A DNA stretch of 22,963 bases, from assembly GCA_035553855.1 (NCBI GenBank), contig DATMJO010000116.1:1-22963 (forward strand), given 5' to 3'. The notes under the pieces were generated by a model. That model was not told the origin of the DNA and made no database searches. It worked only from the letters and a program-made list of their open reading frames with translations. The position numbers and the translations under genes are program-made. The first letter of the stretch is position 1; every line of letters starts with the position of its first letter. This DNA is from JBBDYQ01 sp035553855. GTDB lineage: Bacteria; Actinomycetota; Thermoleophilia; Solirubrobacterales; Thermoleophilaceae. Positions 1-6,848 of this stretch are shown one piece after another.

Positions 1-78
1 GGCCACGGGCGCGGACGATAACCGCCCAAAGAGCGGGGAGATACGGGGCCGGGGGGCGAGCCGCGAGGGGACCGTGCT

Positions 79-84
79 TATCCT
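79..84 (+). promoter_or_regulatory. -10 element of pafBC, leaderless type
   Basis: The hexamer TATCCT fits the actinobacterial TANNNT -10 consensus. It ends 9 nt before the ATG at 94, so transcription would begin at or next to the start codon. No Shine-Dalgarno lies in the gap and no convincing -35 is visible. The remaining bases before it (1-78) show nothing I can support. The same spacing recurs at six other starts in the window, which raises confidence. Confidence 0.45.
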
Positions 85-93
85 GGGGCGGAC

Positions 94-2133
94 ATGGCCA
101 AGGACACCGAGAAACTCATCCGGCAGCTCTCGCTCATCTCGTTCCTGATGGCGGAGAGGCGACCGGTCACCGCGCTCGAGATCAAGCGCGAGGTCGAGGG
201 CTACTCCGGGATGAACGACGACGCCTTCGCCCGCCGCTTCTACGCGGACCGCGCCGAGCTCGGCGACCTCGGCATCGAGCTGAAGGTGGAGAAGCCCGCG
301 GAGGGCTACTACGAGGCGGAGAACTACACGCTGCCGCCCGCGAACTTCTACCTCCCGGCGATCGAGTTCACCGACCAGGAGCTCGGCGCCCTGCGCACGG
401 CGCTCGCGCTGCTCGACGGGGAGTTCGCCTACGCGGAGCCGCTGCGGCTCGCGCTCCAGCAGCTCTCGTGGGGGAAGCCCTCGCCGCTGGCCGCGCCCGA
501 GCAGCGCTCGGTCTCGCTGGGCGTCACGGCGGGCGCCGGTGGCCGTGAGCTCTCGCAGCGCCTGTCGAAGGTCGAGACCGCGATCTTCCGCCGCAAGACG
601 ATCGTCTTCGACTACTACACGATGGGCAGGGACGCCGAGGAGAGCCGCAAGGTCGATCCCTACCACCTGCTCTTCAAGGGCGGGCAGTTCTACCTCGTCG
701 GCCACTCGCACGAGCGCGGCGAGATGCGCGTCTTCCGGCTCTCGCGCATCCGCGGCAAGGTCGCGTACGCGTCGAAGGCCGAGCACGACTTCCAGCGCGA
801 CCCGGACTTCGACCCGCGCATCTACGCCACACGCACCGACTGGCAGCTCGGCGACCCGGTGGACAGGGCCGAGGTCTGGATCTCCGACCGGATCGACTGG
901 CTCGTCACGCGCCACTTCGGCCACGCGGGCGAGACGAGCCCCGCCGAGGACGGCGTCACCTTCACCACCGACTACGCGAACCCGCGCCAGCTCGTCTCGT
1001 GGGTGCTCGGCCTCGGCGAGCGCGCCCGCATCGTGGGGCCGCCGGAGCTTGTTGAGGAGCACGGCGCGCGCCTGCGCCGCGTGATCGAGCTGCACTCGGA
1101 CGGGCCCGAGCTGGCGCCGGCGAAGCGCCGCAAGGCGGCGCCGGAGCCCGAGCCCGAGGACGACGGCAAGCGCGACACGCCGATCCGTCCCGAGCGCTTC
1201 GCGCGGCTCGTCACGCTCGCAGGGATCCTGATCCAGGCGGCGCGCGACGGCGACAAGCTCGACGTGCGCCAGCTCTGCGACAGCCTCCAGGTCTCCGAGG
1301 AGGAGCTGCGCGAGGACATCGACGTCCTGAACGTCGTGAACTTCGGCGGCGGCAGCTACGTGCTCTACGCCGAGGTCCAGGGCGACTCCGTCGAGGTCGA
1401 TCCGGAGCCCTACGGCGACAACTTCGCCGAGCCGGCGCGCCTGCTCCCGCTCGAGGCGAAGGCGCTCGTGGCCGCGATCGACCTGCTCGGCGAGCACCTG
1501 CCGGAGGGCTCGCTCGCGTCGGCCCGCGAGAAGATCGTGGCGGCGCTCGGCCAGGACCCGGCCATCGACGGCCTCCAGATCACGACCGCCCGCGGCGACG
1601 ACTCCGAGATCGCGCGGGCCGTCAGCCAGGCGATCGCCGACAGCGCGGTGCTCTCGCTCGAGTACTACAAGGAGAACGAGGACGAGTTCTCGACACGGCG
1701 GATCGAGCCGTACCAGCTGCTGAACGGGCAGGAGGGCTGGTACGTCCACGCCTACGACCTCGAGCGCGAGGCTCCGCGCAGCTTCCGGCTCGACCGCATC
1801 CGCTCCGTCGAGCCCGCGGGCGAGACCTTCGAGCCGCGCCCCGGGGTCGAGCCCGACGTGCACGGCTGGCCGCGCACCGGCGAGGTCGACGCCGCGCGCA
1901 CCGCACGCGTGTGGATCTCGCCCGAGCGGGCGCGCTGGGCGAAGGAGGACCGCCGCGTCGTGGAGGAGCTCCGCGACGGCGCCGTGATCGTCGAGCTGCC
2001 CTACGCCGGGGAGGACTGGCTCGCCCGCCAGGTGCTCACCGAGGCAGGCGACGCCGCCGTGCTCGAGCCCGAGGAGGCGCGCCGCGCCGTGCTCGAGGCC
2101 GCCGAGGCGCTGGCCGGCGCCGTGCGGCGCTGA
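94..2133 (+). CDS. pafBC: Fused PafB-PafC WYL-domain transcriptional regulator
   Basis: The 679-residue protein is a tandem duplication of the HTH-WYL architecture. Residues about 8-65 are a winged-helix HTH and about 165-222 a first WYL-type domain (FDYY, PYHLLF, FRLSRI). A charged linker near 345-365 is rich in Pro, Glu and Lys. A second HTH lies at about 370-430 and a second WYL domain at about 515-575 (LEYY, PYQLL, FRLDRI). In mycobacteria separate PafB and PafC form a heterodimer that activates LexA-independent DNA-damage genes; single-chain PafBC fusions are known in other actinobacteria such as Arthrobacter. Here the gene stands alone, without Pup-proteasome genes in view. WYL domains are thought to sense a ligand, probably a nucleic acid. 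The ATG start follows a -10 element closely. The regulon, including any link to the repair genes 8 kb downstream, is inference. Confidence 0.88.
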   Translation: MAKDTEKLIRQLSLISFLMAERRPVTALEIKREVEGYSGMNDDAFARRFYADRAELGDLGIELKVEKPAEGYYEAENYTLPPANFYLPAIEFTDQELGALRTALALLDGEFAYAEPLRLALQQLSWGKPSPLAAPEQRSVSLGVTAGAGGRELSQRLSKVETAIFRRKTIVFDYYTMGRDAEESRKVDPYHLLFKGGQFYLVGHSHERGEMRVFRLSRIRGKVAYASKAEHDFQRDPDFDPRIYATRTDWQLGDPVDRAEVWISDRIDWLVTRHFGHAGETSPAEDGVTFTTDYANPRQLVSWVLGLGERARIVGPPELVEEHGARLRRVIELHSDGPELAPAKRRKAAPEPEPEDDGKRDTPIRPERFARLVTLAGILIQAARDGDKLDVRQLCDSLQVSEEELREDIDVLNVVNFGGGSYVLYAEVQGDSVEVDPEPYGDNFAEPARLLPLEAKALVAAIDLLGEHLPEGSLASAREKIVAALGQDPAIDGLQITTARGDDSEIARAVSQAIADSAVLSLEYYKENEDEFSTRRIEPYQLLNGQEGWYVHAYDLEREAPRSFRLDRIRSVEPAGETFEPRPGVEPDVHGWPRTGEVDAARTARVWISPERARWAKEDRRVVEELRDGAVIVELPYAGEDWLARQVLTEAGDAAVLEPEEARRAVLEAAEALAGAVRR

Positions 2134-2191
2134 CGCCGGTTCGGCGGATGGCCTGGCCGCGGCTCGACGCGGCGCGCTCGGCGCGCACGGA

Positions 2192-2197
2192 TAGGCT
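2192..2197 (+). promoter_or_regulatory. -10 element before the PPOX-rml operon, leaderless type
   Basis: TAGGCT ends 10 nt before the ATG at 2208 in the 74-bp gap after pafBC. The spacing suggests a leaderless transcript for the PPOX gene, which would then read into rmlA-rmlD-rmlB. No matching -35 is recognisable. Confidence 0.45.
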
Positions 2198-2207
2198 TCG
2201 GCCGCGG

Positions 2208-2678
2208 ATGCCCTCGCGCCGCGAGCAGATCGCCATGACCGAGGAGGAGGCCGCCGCCTTCCTGCTCGAGGAGAAGACCGTCACCGTCGCCACGACGGGC
2301 CCGAACGGGCGCCCCCACCTGATGCCGCTCTGGTACGTGCCGGACGGGCTGGAGCTCAGCGGCTGGACCTTCGCGAAGTCGCAGAAGGCCAAGAACCTCG
2401 AGCGCGACCCGCGCGCGACGCTCCAGGTCGAGGCGGGCGTCGAGTACCACCTGCTGCGGGGCGTCATGATCGAGGCCGACGTGGAGATCGAGACCGACAC
2501 CGACCGGGTCGCCGCCCACGGCGAGGCCATCTTCCGCCGCTACGCGACGGGCGGCGAGCCGCTCCCGCCCGAGATGGCCGAGATGATCGCCGGGCAGGCG
2601 CCGAAGCGCATCGGCCTCCGCTTCCGCCCCACCCGCATCGTGAGCTGGGACCACCGCAAGCTCGGGGGCACCTACTGA
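2208..2678 (+). CDS. PPOX-class F420/FMN-dependent split-barrel protein
   Basis: This 156-residue protein has the compact split beta-barrel of the pyridoxamine 5'-phosphate oxidase-like superfamily, of the short actinobacterial type often annotated TIGR03618 or F420-dependent oxidoreductase. The N-terminus MPSRREQI followed by TVTVATTGPNGRPHLMPLWYV (about 27-47) is the first barrel strands and the cofactor phosphate-binding region. The KSQKAKNLERDPRATL stretch is the conserved turn. The exact substrate cannot be read from sequence; members reduce biliverdin, quinones or other compounds with F420H2 or FMN. I chose the ATG at 2208 because family members start this way and a -10 element sits 10 nt upstream; a second ATG at 2235 would remove the conserved start. 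The stop codon overlaps the proposed CTG start of rmlA, so the gene is probably cotranscribed with the rhamnose genes, but no functional link is known to me. Confidence 0.85.
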   Translation: MPSRREQIAMTEEEAAAFLLEEKTVTVATTGPNGRPHLMPLWYVPDGLELSGWTFAKSQKAKNLERDPRATLQVEAGVEYHLLRGVMIEADVEIETDTDRVAAHGEAIFRRYATGGEPLPPEMAEMIAGQAPKRIGLRFRPTRIVSWDHRKLGGTY

Positions 2679-3739
2679 AGGGGTTGATCCTCTCCGGGGG
2701 CAAGGGCACGCGGCTCCGCCCCCTCACCCACACGAGCGCCAAGCAGCTCGTGCCCGTCGCGAACAAGCCGGTCCTCTTCTACGGGATCGAGGCGATGGCC
2801 GGCGCGGGGATCACGGAGGTGGGGATCATCATCGCCCCCGAGACGGGCGAGGAGATCCGCGCGGCCGCGGGCGACGGCTCGAGGTTCGGGGTCGCCATCA
2901 CATACATCGAGCAGGAGGCCCCGCTCGGCCTCGCGCACGCGGTCCTGACGGCGGAGGACTTCCTCGCGGGCTCCCCGTTCGTGATGTACCTGGGCGACAA
3001 CCTGCTCCGCGACGGCATAGCGCCGCTCGTCGAGACCTTCCGCACCGAGAGCCCCGACGCCCTGATCCTGCTCACGCCCGTGCCGGATCCCGAGCACTAC
3101 GGGGTCGCGGAGCTCGAGGACGGCCGCGTCGCGCGGCTCGTGGAGAAGCCGCGTGAGCCGAAGACCGACCTGGCGCTCGTGGGCGTCTACATGTTCACCG
3201 CCGCGATCCTCGACGCCGCCCGCGCGATCGAGCCCTCGGGCCGCGGCGAGCTCGAGATCACCGACGCGATCCAGCACCTGGTGGACAGCGGCCTGCGCGT
3301 GGACCCCCACATCGTCCACGGCTGGTGGAAGGACACCGGCCAGGTCGAGGACATGCTGGAGGCCAACCGCCTGATCCTCGACGACCTCGAGACGCGCGTG
3401 GACGGCGAGCTCATCGACTCCCGCGTCGAGGGCAGGGTCGTCATCGAGGAGGGCTCGGTGCTGGAGCGCTCGACCGTGCGCGGGCCGGCGATCATCGGCC
3501 GCGGCGCCCGCCTCGTGGACGCCTACATCGGGCCCTACACGGCGATCGCCGAGGACGTGGTCATCGAGAACGCCGAGCTCGAGCACTCGATCGTCATGAG
3601 CGGCGCGTCGCTCAGCGACCTCGAGGGGCGGATCGAGGCGAGCCTGATCGGGCGCGACGTTCGGATCGCGCGCAGCCCGCAGGTGCCCCGCGCGTACCGC
3701 TTCGTTATCGGGGACTCCTCGGAGGTGACGATCCTTTGA
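2675..3739 (+). CDS. rmlA: Glucose-1-phosphate thymidylyltransferase, long RmlA type
   Basis: It makes dTDP-glucose from glucose-1-phosphate and dTTP, the first step towards dTDP-L-rhamnose. The N-terminal half carries the nucleotidyltransferase signature GGKGTRLRPLT, then a KQLVPVANKP segment, LGDN near the metal site and a VEKP motif. After about residue 250, hexapeptide-like repeats (RVVIEEGSVLE, AIIGRGARLV) form a left-handed beta-helix. This is the long form (TIGR01208-like), about 354 residues, rather than the short 290-residue RmlA. Start choice: family members begin MKG-I/L-ILSGG. The in-frame codons CTG-AAG-GGG-TTG-ATC encode exactly this if CTG 2675 is the start, and CTGA then overlaps the upstream stop as at the next two junctions. 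A conventional TTG start at 2684 is the alternative (351 residues), but it would cut into the first beta-strand. Confidence 0.93.
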   Translation: MKGLILSGGKGTRLRPLTHTSAKQLVPVANKPVLFYGIEAMAGAGITEVGIIIAPETGEEIRAAAGDGSRFGVAITYIEQEAPLGLAHAVLTAEDFLAGSPFVMYLGDNLLRDGIAPLVETFRTESPDALILLTPVPDPEHYGVAELEDGRVARLVEKPREPKTDLALVGVYMFTAAILDAARAIEPSGRGELEITDAIQHLVDSGLRVDPHIVHGWWKDTGQVEDMLEANRLILDDLETRVDGELIDSRVEGRVVIEEGSVLERSTVRGPAIIGRGARLVDAYIGPYTAIAEDVVIENAELEHSIVMSGASLSDLEGRIEASLIGRDVRIARSPQVPRAYRFVIGDSSEVTIL

Positions 3740-4578
3740 AGCTCGCCGTGACGGGAGCGGGCGGGATGCTCGGCCAGGACGTGGTGCGCGCCGCCCGCGC
3801 CGAGAACCACGAGGTCGTGGCGCTGACCCGCGCCGACGCCGACGTGACCGACGCCGCCGCGGTGCGCGAGCGGATCACCGCCGAGCACCCCGACGCCGTC
3901 ATCAACTGCGCCGCCTGGACGGACGTGGACGGGGCCGAGTCGGATCCCGAGGGCGCCGCCGCCGTGAACGCGGCGGGCGCCGGCAACGTCGCGGCAGCGG
4001 CCGCCGAGGTGGGCGCGCGCGTGCTGTTCGTCTCGACCGACTACGTCTTCGACGGCAGCGGCTCCGAGCCCTGGACCGAGTCGGACGCCCCGGCGCCGCT
4101 CGGCGCCTACGGGCGCACCAAGCTCGGCGGCGAGGAGGCGACGCGCGCGGCCACCGACCGCCACTTCGTCGTGCGCAGCTCGTGGCTCTTCGGCGCCGGC
4201 GGGCGCAACTTCGTGGCGACGATGCTGAGCCTCGCCGAGGAGCACGACGAGGTGATCGTCGTGCGCGACCAGATCGGCTGCCCCACCTACACGGGCCACC
4301 TGGCCCGGGCGCTCGTCCGCCTCGTGGCGAGCGAGGCGTTCGGCATCCACCACATCGCGGGCGGCGGCTGGTGCTCCTGGTACGACCTCGCCCGCGAGGC
4401 GTTCGCCCAGGAGGGCGTAGCGTGCCGCGTCATGTCCTGCACGACCGCCGAGACCGCCCGCCCCGCCCCGCGGCCGCTGTGGTCGGCGCTGGGCAGCGAG
4501 CGCCCGGATCCGCTCACGCTTCCGGCGTGGCAGGACGGCCTCGCCGCCTACCTCGCCGAGAGGCGGGTGGCGGCGTGA
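3736..4578 (+). CDS. rmlD: dTDP-4-dehydrorhamnose reductase
   Basis: RmlD performs the last step of dTDP-L-rhamnose synthesis, the NAD(P)H-dependent reduction of dTDP-4-keto-L-rhamnose in the cytosol. The 280-residue protein is an extended short-chain dehydrogenase. It has the Rossmann motif TGAGGMLG with glycines 7, 10 and 13, the NCAAWTDVDGAE segment typical of RmlD, FVSTDYVFDG, and the catalytic YxxxK at Tyr125/Lys129 (YGRTK). The C-terminal RPLWSAL segment is also family-typical. The start is TTG at 3736, giving MKLAVTGAGG; TTGA overlaps the rmlA stop by 4 bp, and the stop GTGA overlaps rmlB. The long upstream extension of the same reading frame is out-of-frame sequence inside rmlA and is not coding. 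Confidence 0.95.
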   Translation: MKLAVTGAGGMLGQDVVRAARAENHEVVALTRADADVTDAAAVRERITAEHPDAVINCAAWTDVDGAESDPEGAAAVNAAGAGNVAAAAAEVGARVLFVSTDYVFDGSGSEPWTESDAPAPLGAYGRTKLGGEEATRAATDRHFVVRSSWLFGAGGRNFVATMLSLAEEHDEVIVVRDQIGCPTYTGHLARALVRLVASEAFGIHHIAGGGWCSWYDLAREAFAQEGVACRVMSCTTAETARPAPRPLWSALGSERPDPLTLPAWQDGLAAYLAERRVAA

Positions 4579-5561
4579 AGATCCTCGTCACGGGCGGCGC
4601 GGGCTTCATCGGCTCGACCTATGTGCGCGTGGCGCAGGAGGACGGCCACGAGGTCGTCGTCCTCGACAAGCTCACCTACGCGGGCCGGCGGGAGAACCTC
4701 CCCGAGGACGTCGAGTTCGTCCACGCGGGGATCGAGGACCGCGACCCGGTGCGCCAGGCCATGGAGGGCTGCGACGCCGTCGTGAACTTCGCCGCCGAGT
4801 CGCATGTGGACCGCTCGATCGCCGACCAGGACGCGTTCGCGCGCACCCACGTGATCGGCACCTCCGTCCTGCTCGACGCCGCGCGGGACGCCGGCATCGC
4901 CCGCTACCTGCAGGTCTCGACCGACGAGGTGTACGGGTCGATCGAGTCCGGCTCGTTCACCGAGGAGTCGCCGCTCAACCCATCCTCGCCGTACAGCGCC
5001 ACGAAGGCGGCGGGCGACCTGCTCGTCACCGCGCACGTCCACACCTACGGCATCGAGGCTGTCATCTGCCGCGGCTCGAACAACTACGGCCCGCGCCAGT
5101 ACCCCGAGAAGCTGATCCCGCTGATGGTGCTGAACGCGATGCACGGTGACACGCTGCCGGTGTACGGCGACGGGCGCCAGGTGCGCAACTGGCTGTACGT
5201 CGAGGACTTCTCACGCGCCATCCACACGGTCCTCGGGAAGGGCGCGCCGGGCGAGGTGTACAACGTCGGCGGGCCCGACGAATGCGACAACCTCACCGTG
5301 GTCGAGCGGATACTGGAGCTTACCGGCGCGGACGCCTCGCTGGTGGAGCACGTGACCGACCGGCCGGGCCACGACCGGCGCTACTCGCTCTCCTCCGACA
5401 AGGTGCGCGGGCTCGGCTGGGAGCCCGCCGTCCGCTTCGCCGAGGGCCTGGAGCGGACCGTCGAGTGGTACCGCTCGAACGAGCCGTGGTGGGGGCCGAT
5501 CCGCAGCGGCGAGTACCGCGAGTACTACGAGCGGCAGTACGGCAGGCGCCTCGCCGGCTGA
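4575..5561 (+). CDS. rmlB: dTDP-glucose 4,6-dehydratase
   Basis: RmlB converts dTDP-glucose to dTDP-4-keto-6-deoxyglucose with tightly bound NAD+. The 328-residue length is normal for the family. Visible motifs are GGAGFIGS at the N-terminus, the SHVDRSI segment, the catalytic Thr116-Asp117-Glu118 (STDEVYG) and Tyr140-xxx-Lys144 (YSATK). SNNYGPRQYPEKLIP is followed by the substrate-binding NWLYVEDF and DRPGHDRRYSL near the end. The GTG start at 4575 overlaps the rmlD stop (GTGA), which makes translational coupling likely. The gene is last in the operon; the following 164 bp belong to the next transcription unit. The 3,5-epimerase rmlC that would complete the pathway is not in this window. Confidence 0.96.
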   Translation: MKILVTGGAGFIGSTYVRVAQEDGHEVVVLDKLTYAGRRENLPEDVEFVHAGIEDRDPVRQAMEGCDAVVNFAAESHVDRSIADQDAFARTHVIGTSVLLDAARDAGIARYLQVSTDEVYGSIESGSFTEESPLNPSSPYSATKAAGDLLVTAHVHTYGIEAVICRGSNNYGPRQYPEKLIPLMVLNAMHGDTLPVYGDGRQVRNWLYVEDFSRAIHTVLGKGAPGEVYNVGGPDECDNLTVVERILELTGADASLVEHVTDRPGHDRRYSLSSDKVRGLGWEPAVRFAEGLERTVEWYRSNEPWWGPIRSGEYREYYERQYGRRLAG

Positions 5562-5596
5562 GGGACCGTTAGTCCGAATTTGGCCCTGTGCAGGTG

Positions 5597-5625
5597 TTGT
5601 GCCCCCCGCTGGGTGACTGTATAAA
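5597..5625 (+). promoter_or_regulatory. Canonical sigma-70-type promoter for the small secreted protein
   Basis: TTGTGC (5597-5602) and TATAAA (5620-5625) are separated by 17 bp, with TG just before the -10. The predicted start is near 5632, giving a leader of about 95 nt. This is the clearest -35/-10 pair in the window, and it differs from the leaderless pattern seen at most other genes. High expression is inferred. Confidence 0.6.
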
Positions 5626-5634
5626 GGTTTCGGG

Positions 5635-5709
5635 CAGGTGGAACGGACATCCACTGGCAGGGGGTTGTGACTCGCCGCGTGGTTGCTCACCGCCTGTGGG
5701 AAAGTCACA
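5635..5709 (+). promoter_or_regulatory. Structured 5' leader with competing stems
   Basis: Three pairings can be drawn by hand. Stem P1 is 5637-5642 with 5650-5655 (GGTGGA/TCCACT, one G-T pair). Stem P2 is 5666-5672 with 5703-5709 (TGTGACT/AGTCACA, perfect) and encloses a small GGT/ACC hairpin. An alternative helix pairs 5635-5640 (CAGGTG) with 5691-5696 (CGCCTG, one wobble) and would disrupt P1 and the small hairpin. Stem P2 ends a few bases before the Shine-Dalgarno. I could not match it to a known riboswitch class, so it may be a regulator of translation or simply a stabilising leader. Confidence 0.4.
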
Positions 5710-5711
5710 CC

Positions 5712-5729
5712 ATGGGAGGTAACAAATGA
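5712..5729 (+). CDS. Possible five-codon upstream ORF overlapping the start of the secreted-protein gene
   Basis: ATG-GGA-GGT-AAC-AAA-TGA encodes Met-Gly-Gly-Asn-Lys. It contains the Shine-Dalgarno GGGAGGT of the next gene, and its stop overlaps that gene's ATG in an ATGA arrangement. It has no good ribosome-binding site of its own, so translation is doubtful; chance occurrence around a strong purine-rich site is possible. Confidence 0.2.
   Translation: MGGNK
5714..5720 (+). promoter_or_regulatory. Strong Shine-Dalgarno site
   Basis: GGGAGGT lies 5 nt before the ATG at 5726 and is nearly a full complement of the 16S rRNA 3' end. It is the best ribosome-binding site in the window, where most operon-leading genes have none, and it fixes the start of the following gene. 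Confidence 0.75.
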
Positions 5730-6016
5730 AGAAGCTGCTTCTGGCCGCTGTGGCCGCTGCCGCTATGGCGTTCGCGGGTGTCGCGACCGCCGATCCGGTC
5801 GACACGCCCGTGGGCACGCTCACGGTCAACGAGGGCGGCTACGTCCTCCTCGCCGACGGTAACGCCGACAACCCCGATCCGGTTGACGGCTACGTCTCCG
5901 TGACCGAGGGCAACGCCTGCGTCAACGACGCCGGTAACCCCGACGACACCGATGGCGACGGCGTCCCGAACGGCGAGGACGAGAACGACGACAACGCGCA
6001 GGACTGCGCGCAGTAG
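5726..6016 (+). CDS. Small secreted acidic protein with a TSP3-like calcium motif
   Basis: The 96-residue product begins with a clear signal peptide: Lys2-Lys3, a Leu/Ala-rich core, and an Ala-Thr-Ala cleavage site after residue 22. The mature 74 residues contain 15 Asp and 4 Glu and no Lys, Arg or His. DPVD occurs twice (23-26 and 51-54). Residues 73-88 (DDTDGDGVPNGEDEND) resemble one thrombospondin type 3 / DxDxDG calcium-binding loop. The two cysteines, 65 and 94, flank that loop and could form a disulfide. I do not recognise a named family and propose no enzymatic function; an extracellular or envelope-bound calcium-binding protein is an inference. The gene has its own promoter, a structured leader, a strong Shine-Dalgarno and a hairpin terminator, which suggests an abundant monocistronic message. 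Its codons include more GCT, GGT and CTT than its neighbours use. Confidence 0.8.
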   Translation: MKKLLLAAVAAAAMAFAGVATADPVDTPVGTLTVNEGGYVLLADGNADNPDPVDGYVSVTEGNACVNDAGNPDDTDGDGVPNGEDENDDNAQDCAQ

Positions 6017-6038
6017 TCATCGTCTCTTCGTAGTAGCT

Positions 6039-6065
6039 GAGCGGCCGCCCATCGGGCGGCCGCTC
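6039..6065 (+). terminator. Hairpin terminator after the small secreted protein gene
   Basis: A perfect 12-bp stem (GAGCGGCCGCCC at 6039-6050 with its complement at 6054-6065) closes a 3-nt ATC loop and is followed by TTGCGTTCC. The U tract is weak, as is common in GC-rich actinobacteria. It sits 22 bp after the stop codon and ends the unit before the lipoprotein gene. Confidence 0.75.
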
Positions 6066-6113
6066 TTGCGTTCCGGGCGTAAGTTCACCCGCCGGACCGC
6101 GTTCCTTTCACGC

Positions 6114-6836
6114 ATGCGCAGCCTCCTCTCAGCGATCCTCGTCCTGCTGGTCCTGGTCGCCACGGGCTGCGGCGACGACGGCGCGCCCTCGGCCTCGGCT
6201 CTGCGCGACCCGACCGATCCGGGCGCGGAGGCGGCTGGGGAAAGCGGCGGCGAGGAGATCGACGAGCTCGCCGGCGAGGGCGCGGGCGACGCCCAGGCGG
6301 CGGGCGAGGGCGGCGACGACGACTTCACGGCATCGAACGGCTCCGCGGCGGGCGAGGGCTCGCGGCGCGGAGGCTCCAGCGGGAAGCGCTCGCGCCGAGG
6401 CGGCGGCGGGTCGGGCGAGTCCACGCCGGAGCGCCCGGGTCGCTCGGGCGGAGCGCCGGCGGCGCCGCCAACGACCCGCCTGACGCCGGCAGAGCGCGCC
6501 CAGTTCGACGCGATCGAGGCGCGCCTCGGCGAGCTCATCCGGCGCACGAACGCGCGCGACGGCGGGCTCTGCACCGAGCTCTTCACCCAGCGCCACGTGG
6601 AGGAGGCCACCGGCCTGAAGGGAGGCGCGGCCATCCAGAAGTGCAAGGTGGACATCGCGTCCACCCAGGGCACCCTCCGTCTCAAGACGATCCACGGCGG
6701 CCGGCTCGAGGCCGATGACCGGGCGCTGATCCAGTTCACCGCCGCGATCGGCGGGCGGGAGCAGCGCCAGGTCCTCCGCGTCAAGAAGTTCGACGGCCGC
6801 TGGTTCTTCGACGGGGACGGCTCGCGGGAGCTCTGA
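6114..6836 (+). CDS. Putative lipoprotein with low-complexity linker and small C-terminal domain
   Basis: The 240-residue product has a lipoprotein signal: Arg2, a Leu/Val-rich core and a V-A-T-G-C lipobox with Cys19 as the likely lipidated residue. Residues about 20-125 are a low-complexity linker, first acidic (Gly, Glu, Asp), then Arg/Ser/Gly-rich, then Pro-rich, which probably spans the cell wall. The C-terminal part (about 128-240) is ordered. It starts with a helix (AERAQFDAIEARLGELI), has two cysteines (153 and 177) that may pair, and ends in beta-rich sequence (QVLRVKKFDGRWFFDGDG). The FDGRWFFDG ending resembles NTF2/SnoaL-like lipoproteins, but I cannot confirm this. The ATG at 6114 is chosen because it starts directly at the signal peptide; the reading frame upstream runs through the terminator. 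Confidence 0.75.
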   Translation: MRSLLSAILVLLVLVATGCGDDGAPSASALRDPTDPGAEAAGESGGEEIDELAGEGAGDAQAAGEGGDDDFTASNGSAAGEGSRRGGSSGKRSRRGGGGSGESTPERPGRSGGAPAAPPTTRLTPAERAQFDAIEARLGELIRRTNARDGGLCTELFTQRHVEEATGLKGGAAIQKCKVDIASTQGTLRLKTIHGGRLEADDRALIQFTAAIGGREQRQVLRVKKFDGRWFFDGDGSREL

Positions 6837-6848
6837 GGACCGGCCGCG

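Noticed and set aside
2672..3586. A 304-codon minus-strand open frame opposite rmlA
   Set aside because: It mirrors the conserved thymidylyltransferase gene and has no motif of its own.
5562..5725. A known riboswitch (cyclic di-GMP, cyclic di-AMP, cobalamin, glycine) before the small secreted protein gene
   Set aside because: I compared the leader with remembered consensus cores and none fits; only generic stems can be supported without a covariance search.
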